From a virus: 42,326 nucleotides of DNA. The notes beneath the pieces were generated by a model. That model saw nothing but the letters and a program-made list of their open reading frames with translations. It made no database searches and was not told where the DNA came from. The stretch is taken from positions 1 through 42,326 of the IMG/VR virus record IMGVR_UViG_3300042992_002630; one strand, written 5' to 3'. This document shows, in pieces, positions 37,305 to 42,326 of this stretch. Numbering within the stretch: the first letter of the stretch is position 1; every line of letters starts with the position of its first letter. The translations under genes were made by a program, and so were the position numbers.

Positions 37305-38333
37305 CTAAGCTGCTACTAAATGGGTTAATCCGATCAATTCCTTGGCTACAAGCTGCCAATCATCCTGATAATCCTCACCATTCATAGTCCAGCCATGATC
37401 ATCATTCAGGAAGATTGAACCAGCGATCGCCCCATTAATTCTGAGTGTGTAAGATTGTCCATGATCATGGACAAAGTTTGAAAACTCGATATTCATGCTT
37501 ATGTCTTCGATAATTGGCTCTATGCGACCAGTGGCACTGTGCATAATCACATTATTTACATATTCATCTTTGATGAATTGTTCTGCCTCTTCATACGAAC
37601 TAAGAGTTTTTGATTTCTTTACCATTTCTACATTCCAGGATTGATCTAAATATATAATTTTGGCAATGACATGATGTATGTTATTGTCGACGATGGCTTC
37701 ATAATAGCCAAAGTCTGTAGGAGAAATAAAGCTGATTCTGGATGCTATTGCATTTTTAACAGCGAGTTGATGCTTGCATTCAGCGCCTCTAAAGTGATTA
37801 TCCCCACACTCACAGCGCTCTTTTGGGATGGGGTGAGCAGGTGTGACGGTGTAGTAATTGCCATTCTTATGGTTGAGAGTGACAAACTTCACGAAACCAT
37901 TTTCTGTGTGTTGCTCGATAACTTCTACAGATGCGGCTTTTTCAGCCTTTGTTGCGGCTTGCACTTCTAACTCAACCTCTAACTCTTGTTGAGCCAAGGT
38001 TTGACTATCTACGAGTGTGTAGCCCTGCCATTTGCAGTGGCGTTCTGCTTGTTGGTAGGTTGTGGTGCGGTGGACAATCTCACCATTTACCAAAACCATG
38101 TAAGGCTGGGTAGAACCCTCAAAACTTTCACTTTCAAAATCAATAGTTGCTTCTACGACTTCAATTTTTTGAACCTGGGCGGATTGATGCTCAATAATGG
38201 CATCAATCCAATTTTGAATAAGTCTCTTGTCACCTGTGGGCAATACTCCCAAGTCAGAGGCGACTTTTTTAACTTTGATCATTCCTCTGTTGAGGAGTTG
38301 TTGACTGGAATAGGTTGGATGTGCCATGATCAA
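37305..38333 (-). CDS. SAP + SWIM zinc-finger DNA-binding protein
   Basis: 342 residues. The N-terminus (RGMIKVKKVASDLGVLPTGD then KRLIQNWIDAIIEHQ) is a SAP-like DNA-binding helix pair. A SWIM zinc finger has Cys174, Cys176, Cys186 and His188 (CECGDNHFRGAECKH). The C-terminal half is beta-rich with a repeated small domain. Directly upstream of ERF, so probably a recombination accessory. Transcribed from a TTGACA/TATAGT promoter with CTATAG operators; the start may be at 38333 or at ATG 38327. Confidence 0.75.
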   Translation of the reverse strand: MIMAHPTYSSQQLLNRGMIKVKKVASDLGVLPTGDKRLIQNWIDAIIEHQSAQVQKIEVVEATIDFESESFEGSTQPYMVLVNGEIVHRTTTYQQAERHCKWQGYTLVDSQTLAQQELEVELEVQAATKAEKAASVEVIEQHTENGFVKFVTLNHKNGNYYTVTPAHPIPKERCECGDNHFRGAECKHQLAVKNAIASRISFISPTDFGYYEAIVDNNIHHVIAKIIYLDQSWNVEMVKKSKTLSSYEEAEQFIKDEYVNNVIMHSATGRIEPIIEDISMNIEFSNFVHDHGQSYTLRINGAIAGSIFLNDDHGWTMNGEDYQDDWQLVAKELIGLTHLVAA

Positions 38334-38402
38334 TAAAACCTGATTGGTTAGAAAGCAGTCACCTTGTCCTGAGAAAACTTGTGGCTGCTTTTGTTTACTC
38401 TT

Positions 38403-38435
38403 CTACTATAGCTGGTAACTATAGACTTGTCAAGA
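38403..38435 (-). promoter_or_regulatory. Promoter and operator of the recombination operon
   Basis: Minus strand TTGACA, 17 bases, TATAGT. The spacer and -10 region contain CTATAGTTACCAGCTATAG, a palindrome that recurs in part near the adjacent repressor gene (AACTATAG sites at about 38699-38714 and 38749-38756). Confidence 0.65.
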
Positions 38436-38714
38436 GATTTTCCAAAAAAAATTTGAGACCTTGATCTGTAAGGCTTCGCAGATTTTAGCGAAGGTGTCAG
38501 CCCCTACTGTTACCTGTTTTCGCTTCAATAACCTGGGGTTTTCGATTTGCTGGATATAACCCTCGGCCACTCCAGCCATTTGTGCCAGCTTGGCGCGAGA
38601 TAACCCTGCGGATTCCCTGTGTTGCCGTAACTTGGCGGCGTAATCTTGCCCCCAATTAAAAGATGCAATAGGCGTAATGTCCATCTCAATGCTTACCTTT
38701 ATTTCATAGTTCAT
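38430..38714 (-). CDS. XRE-family HTH repressor
   Basis: 94 residues starting MNYEIKVSIEMDITP; a longer upstream frame covers the promoter. HTH: RESAGLSRAKLAQMAGVAEG then YIQQIENPRLL, followed by TFAKICEALQIKVSNFF. It ends about 25 bases before the promoter of the recombination operon and its own promoter (TTGACA-17-TATTTT) overlaps ATAGTTATGAACTAT. Likely an autoregulated repressor of recombination genes. Confidence 0.8.
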   Translation of the reverse strand: MNYEIKVSIEMDITPIASFNWGQDYAAKLRQHRESAGLSRAKLAQMAGVAEGYIQQIENPRLLKRKQVTVGADTFAKICEALQIKVSNFFWKIS

Positions 38715-38757
38715 AACTATAAAAATAATTCCTTTTAGCGTCACTGTCAACTATAGC

Positions 38758-38906
38758 CTAATCTTGCTCATCCTCATCTTTTTCTTCAGGATGCAGTATT
38801 CGCGCTATCTTCAAAGCAATCGAGTCTTTTGCGCCTTTTTTTCATAGAATTTCCTCTTGACACTCTCAGGGTTAAATCCGCTGAGTTTTACGCTTACCGC
38901 GAGGTC
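38758..38906 (-). pseudogene. Frameshifted small conserved protein
   Basis: Two frames join into one protein-like sequence if one base of a seven-A run (38836-38842) is removed: DLAVSVKLSGFNPESVKRKF then YEKKGAKDSIALKIARILHP and EEKDEDEQD. No start is clear. It looks like a decayed small gene upstream of the HTH gene. Confidence 0.4.
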
Positions 38907-38916
38907 TTATAAAAAC

Positions 38917-39285
38917 TCACCCAATTGATAGCCTCTGTCCTGCAGAAGAATTAAATAATATTCCGGTATAAGGGTAAAGCCGCGTTCTAATAGTTTTAAT
39001 ATTATTTGATGGCCGTAGCTGGTAGCCGTCTTTATCTATTTTTGACGGGTCTAAACTAAGTTCTTCAAATTCTGCGAGGATTGCTTGCACTCGCTCAACT
39101 TGAGCCGGCTCAAGATTAATTTCCTCTATTGATGATTGCAGCCTATTCTGGATTGAAGTCCCATAACTGAATAAATCGGGCATAAGACGCGACTGACCAC
39201 TACCACCGGATACTGCTGTGCTATTCCGTAAGGTGATTTCGTACACTTCGTAAAGCAATCCAATTTCGTGATCAGTCAGAGTCAT
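38917..39285 (-). CDS. Probable head-tail connector protein
   Basis: 122 residues, helical N-terminus (MTLTDHEIGLLYEVYEITLR). Last gene of the capsid block, overlapping the previous gene by four bases. Position suits a connector/adaptor protein; family not confirmed. Confidence 0.55.
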   Translation of the reverse strand: MTLTDHEIGLLYEVYEITLRNSTAVSGGSGQSRLMPDLFSYGTSIQNRLQSSIEEINLEPAQVERVQAILAEFEELSLDPSKIDKDGYQLRPSNNIKTIRTRLYPYTGILFNSSAGQRLSIG

Positions 39286-39611
39286 GATTGTTGCGCCTCG
39301 TAGCTAATGTTGTGATACCCAGTCCAGGAAACTACTGGGATTTTGGCAATTAGATCCCCTACATCGGCGTAGGGTCTGCCGTCTCGAACTTCCCTGGATT
39401 GGGCTGTTGTCAATCCCAACTTTTCTGATAAATCTTTGATTGATGCGGAATTGATTTTAATTAGTTCCGCGCTGGGTTCTGTGGGTGCGGGTTGTGGTAC
39501 AGGCTTTGGTTCATCGGGGGCGGTGATTCTGTACCCCATCGCCAAGAAGTTGTTCACCTGCATTTCAGGGACTTGAACCCCTTGCCCATCTGGAGAAAAG
39601 AGGATAGGCAT
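39282..39611 (-). CDS. Capsid-block protein with helix-hairpin-helix-like region
   Basis: 109 residues: N-terminal MPILFSPDGQGVQVPEMQVN, a proline-rich linker (33-48), then INSASIKDLSEKLGLTTAQS with REVRDGRPYADVGDLIAKIP, which reads as an HhH-type domain (NxASxxxLxxLxGIxxxxAxxI). Three bases after the major capsid gene. Structural or DNA-binding accessory. Confidence 0.6.
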   Translation of the reverse strand: MPILFSPDGQGVQVPEMQVNNFLAMGYRITAPDEPKPVPQPAPTEPSAELIKINSASIKDLSEKLGLTTAQSREVRDGRPYADVGDLIAKIPVVSWTGYHNISYEAQQS

Positions 39612-39614
39612 AAT

Positions 39615-40934
39615 TTAGAGGGATAGGATTAAAGCGCATTTACGGAAGTCGGAAATTTTAGAACCAGTCAGCATATAGTAAGCATTTTTCTCGCTTACCG
39701 TGCCAGTATCATAATTCCCCCTAAAAACCTGAATTGTTAAGTTCGTGTCAGAGTCGGTGACACTTGCTCCTACCGCACCTGATCCAGGAGTAGGTTCAGC
39801 AATTCGGCGGGTGGCCATTAAAATACCTTCACGATGGTTGACGGTATTAATGGACGGAATACTGGGGATGCTGAATAAATCAGTGCCAGCAACAATATCA
39901 GTCGCGGTTAATTTTGTGCCATTGGGGGCAAAAGGCACAAAACTAACAACGGGGGCAGTGGGAGTGGCTCTACTGATCCTTAGAATCACGCCAAAAGCTT
40001 TGACTGTATTACTTGTACCGATTCTGGCGATTTGTCCTACTGCGACGCTGTTTGATAAAGCGGTGGTACAAGTCAGGGTTAGGTTGATAGCGCCGACGCT
40101 GGTAGTAGTAGTGTTATCAGCGTAGGTAAAGTCAGTATTGGATGCGGCTGATGCAATGGCTAGAGTCGCTTGTGTTCCGGCGTTGGTATCCAAATCGGTA
40201 ATCGCACTCTGGGAACTGATGACGTTGGATGCGCCGATGTTAAACCCAAAACGGGGTATGAAATTTCTCATACCGTCTTGAATCATTTGTCCACTACCAA
40301 TGGTGGAGGCGGCAAAACCAGTTACCGCAATAGAGTCGGACAGGAACGCACCACCAGCCACAGGTGAAATTAGCGCGAAACGGTCAGCCTTGGGGACATT
40401 CTCTTTATCCAAAACCACACCCGCACCAGTTAGCCCGCTGCTATTGAAGTTGGTTAGTTGCCCGGTGGTGGAATCTACACACGCAGATAAACCAATGGGA
40501 GCGTTAGCACCTAAAGCCACAGATCCGGTTGTTGCCGTCCAAGTGGTAAACAATGAATTCATGTACTCATCGTTCGGCGTAGCGATCGCATCCGCCATTT
40601 GAGATCCAGTTTCTACCAAGTATCTCTCGATACTTTGACGGGGGTCTAGCCCGTAAGTCACCCAGCCATCAAACCACAGCCGCTCTAAAGCCACCGTACC
40701 GGAGAAGAAACCAGCCTCGGTGAAAGTACCAGCCGCAACGCGAGGGTTTAAGTCTGTAGCTCGTCGTCGTCTTGGACGGCGGATCTTAACCTCATTGCCA
40801 ACTTCAAAAGCACCGGGTTCGTAATTTGTAATACAAACACGGGGATACATCGCCATTAAGTTCAATTGCGTTAACGCGCTTAGGGCAATGCGAGTTTCTA
40901 AAAGTGCATCGTTACCGGTAAATTGTGGAGGCAT
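39615..40934 (-). CDS. Major capsid protein (HK97-fold candidate)
   Basis: 439 residues. MPPQFTGNDALLETRIALSA, VGNEVKIRRPRRRRATDLNP and a long beta-rich centre fit phage coat proteins. It follows a scaffold-like coiled-coil gene and precedes small head-completion genes, the normal order scaffold-coat-connectors. The sequence does not let me name a subfamily. Confidence 0.75.
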   Translation of the reverse strand: MPPQFTGNDALLETRIALSALTQLNLMAMYPRVCITNYEPGAFEVGNEVKIRRPRRRRATDLNPRVAAGTFTEAGFFSGTVALERLWFDGWVTYGLDPRQSIERYLVETGSQMADAIATPNDEYMNSLFTTWTATTGSVALGANAPIGLSACVDSTTGQLTNFNSSGLTGAGVVLDKENVPKADRFALISPVAGGAFLSDSIAVTGFAASTIGSGQMIQDGMRNFIPRFGFNIGASNVISSQSAITDLDTNAGTQATLAIASAASNTDFTYADNTTTTSVGAINLTLTCTTALSNSVAVGQIARIGTSNTVKAFGVILRISRATPTAPVVSFVPFAPNGTKLTATDIVAGTDLFSIPSIPSINTVNHREGILMATRRIAEPTPGSGAVGASVTDSDTNLTIQVFRGNYDTGTVSEKNAYYMLTGSKISDFRKCALILSL

Positions 40935-40961
40935 AAATTTTCTTTGTAGAAATTACTTGGA

Positions 40962-41828
40962 TTAAGCTTTCCCAAATTGCTGTTCAAGGAGTTGGTTATA
41001 GGCTTTCATGGCTTCGGGGTCTTTGTTGTAGTTGTCGTAAATTTCCTGAGCAGTCATTTTTGCAAAATCGTATGGACTCTTTTGAGGTGTAGGGCGACTA
41101 CCGGGTGTGGCATCTGTTCCCGTTCCGGCTCTAGGAACAGCAAAATGGGCAAATTCTGTTTCCAGTATGTTTGGGAGAACATCTTTAAATTCAGCCTTAA
41201 CGAGATCTCCAAATTTATCGGTAGATCTGATGTACAGTTTGTTAGCTTCTTTGTCCTCGATCAGCAATCCGCGCTTTTCCAGTAGGGTTAGTAAATCGCC
41301 TTCGGTGTTTGACCGTACCAAACCTAATGCCCGCATTTGATCCAATACTTCATTCCTCATGCGAGATTGCCGGTCCGTTTCTCTAAGAGCTTGAGTTTCC
41401 CTGTCCCGATCGTCAAGCTGTTGTTGAATCTGTTGGATCTGGGACTCATACTGTGATTTGACCTGCTCTGTTAAAGATGCTTTGATCTCTTCTATCTCAT
41501 TGCCAGTTAATCGGGGTTCTCCGGCTGAGGTTGGGGTAGCTGATTCTTCTTCCTCTGTTTCCTGTCTCAACTTATTGAGAAAGTCAAGACTTGGGTTTAT
41601 TGCTTCAAATCTCTCTTCCAATTGATGAGCCATTTGCTCGGATAACTTGGTTGAAGATTCCGATATGGCATCAAAAAGTTTTTTAACATCTCGCTGTTGT
41701 TTTTCGATTATTTCAATCTGTTCGGTTAATGGCTTAACAGCCCCTTCTATCACCGCAGGAAGAATTGCAGGGATTGTGGATTTAATAGCGTCTTGGATGG
41801 CTGCAAGAATTTCGGGGTCTAATGGCAT
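40962..41828 (-). CDS. Scaffolding protein
   Basis: 288 residues, almost wholly helical: coiled coils at about 40-90 (LTEQIEIIEKQQRDVKKLFD) and 110-165 (QVKSQYESQIQQIQQQLDDR), a basic C-terminal region (QKSPYDFAKMTAQEIYDNYN). Directly upstream of the major capsid gene. It should assemble the prohead and then be released. Confidence 0.75.
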   Translation of the reverse strand: MPLDPEILAAIQDAIKSTIPAILPAVIEGAVKPLTEQIEIIEKQQRDVKKLFDAISESSTKLSEQMAHQLEERFEAINPSLDFLNKLRQETEEEESATPTSAGEPRLTGNEIEEIKASLTEQVKSQYESQIQQIQQQLDDRDRETQALRETDRQSRMRNEVLDQMRALGLVRSNTEGDLLTLLEKRGLLIEDKEANKLYIRSTDKFGDLVKAEFKDVLPNILETEFAHFAVPRAGTGTDATPGSRPTPQKSPYDFAKMTAQEIYDNYNKDPEAMKAYNQLLEQQFGKA

Positions 41829-41900
41829 AAATTAAATTTAATTTTGTTTGTACCGTTATTGTTCCCATTGGGAAAAATAAGTCAAAACGAAAAAACTTTT

Positions 41901-42326
41901 ATGGCTTTATCGGATATCAAAGATTTGTTATCAGCCATTTGGGGGGTAACAAGAGATCGCATCCCTGTATTGTCCAACGGCAAAATCCCTGTAGAAGTTG
42001 GTAGCTTAAATGTCACGGTCGGCAATGCTTCTTTGGAGATCGCTAATGATGTAGGTAATCCTGTTCCAATTAATGATGCGGGGGGCAGTATTACAGTAGA
42101 CGGTACATTTTGGCAATCTACACAGCCCGTCAGTATTGCTACTTCTCCGGCAGGTTTAGCTTATGTATCTTCAGCTTCATTAACAAGACCCGCTAACGTC
42201 ACAGCTTACACAGCTAATGATGTGTATGGTGGTGTATTTGAACTTCAGAATATTGGTGCTAGTGGTGGGTTTATATTTATTGAAAGCTTAGATATTATTT
42301 TCAATATCACAGCAGTACCAGCAGGT
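41901..42326 (+). CDS. Partial phage structural protein, runs off the window
   Basis: 142 codons visible, starting MALSDIKDLLSAIWGVTRDR. Beta-rich with repeated short strands (VEVGSLNVTVGNASLEIAND, GGSITVDGTFWQSTQPVSIA), the style of phage capsid decoration or tail-associated beta proteins. Divergent from the scaffold gene; the shared 70-bp region has TTCCCATTGGGAA. Incomplete at the 3' side. Confidence 0.6.
   Translation, partial: MALSDIKDLLSAIWGVTRDRIPVLSNGKIPVEVGSLNVTVGNASLEIANDVGNPVPINDAGGSITVDGTFWQSTQPVSIATSPAGLAYVSSASLTRPANVTAYTANDVYGGVFELQNIGASGGFIFIESLDIIFNITAVPAG

Overview
The window looks like most of the genome of a temperate, tailed double-stranded DNA phage of a filamentous (Nostoc/Anabaena-type) cyanobacterium, probably a circular or circularly permuted molecule. 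Evidence seen directly: about 16 copies of the cyanobacterial HIP1 octamer GCGATCGC, a terminase large subunit, a capsid/scaffold block, lambda L-like and K-like tail-tip proteins, a tRNA-adjacent tyrosine integrase, and an antirepressor and repressors. The 3' half of a tRNA-Arg(TCT) gene with its terminator lies directly upstream of the integrase, with a phage tail gene on the other side. I see no second copy of it in the window. This is what an attP (not attL/attR) would look like.

Layout. (1) 54-1100, leftward: K-like JAB + NlpC/P60 tail protein, a terminator and a tRNA-Met-like gene. (2) 1178-2508: att region and integrase. (3) 2670-4057: C5-cytosine methyltransferase between 14-bp inverted repeats. 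(4) 4040-8703, leftward: a compact nine-gene operon of mostly unknown genes, with several membrane proteins and ending in a membrane-anchored P-loop ATPase. It runs from a consensus promoter that overlaps the stop codon of a repressor gene (8817-9128). (5) 9222-11019: AAA+ ATPase and a PAS-like protein. (6) 11016-13761: lysogeny-type switch (XRE repressor, divergent small DNA-binding protein, AntA/AntB antirepressor, HTH protein). (7) 14206-19858, rightward: replication and nucleic-acid module with small winged-helix proteins, a replication-initiator-like protein carrying tandem 24-bp repeats inside its gene, a possible helicase loader, a methyltransferase and an ASCH protein. (8) 19958-42326: structural genes scattered on both strands and interleaved with accessory genes: L-like tail protein, small head-tail genes, PAPS-reductase-like/ParB/sigma-factor operon, putative zinc metalloprotease, terminase, ERF recombinase with a SWIM/SAP protein, and the capsid block.

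The two most unusual features are these. First, a family of accessory cassettes at 21.4-24.3 kb (rightward) and 30.2-31.2 kb (leftward). Each cassette carries a near-identical promoter (TTGACA-17 bp-TACTAT), one or two small genes and an intrinsic terminator, and the coding sequence is almost free of CpG dinucleotides. Second, a predicted sigma-70-type factor (28521-29639) fused at its C-terminus to an IS1 InsA-like zinc ribbon and helix-turn-helix. Other notable points are the likely origin inside the initiator gene, the undescribed membrane/ATPase operon, and several gene remnants (terminase 3' end, SSB C-terminus, PP-loop start, duplicated leader) that record recent mosaic recombination.

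All function calls rest on reading motifs by eye. No database search was possible.
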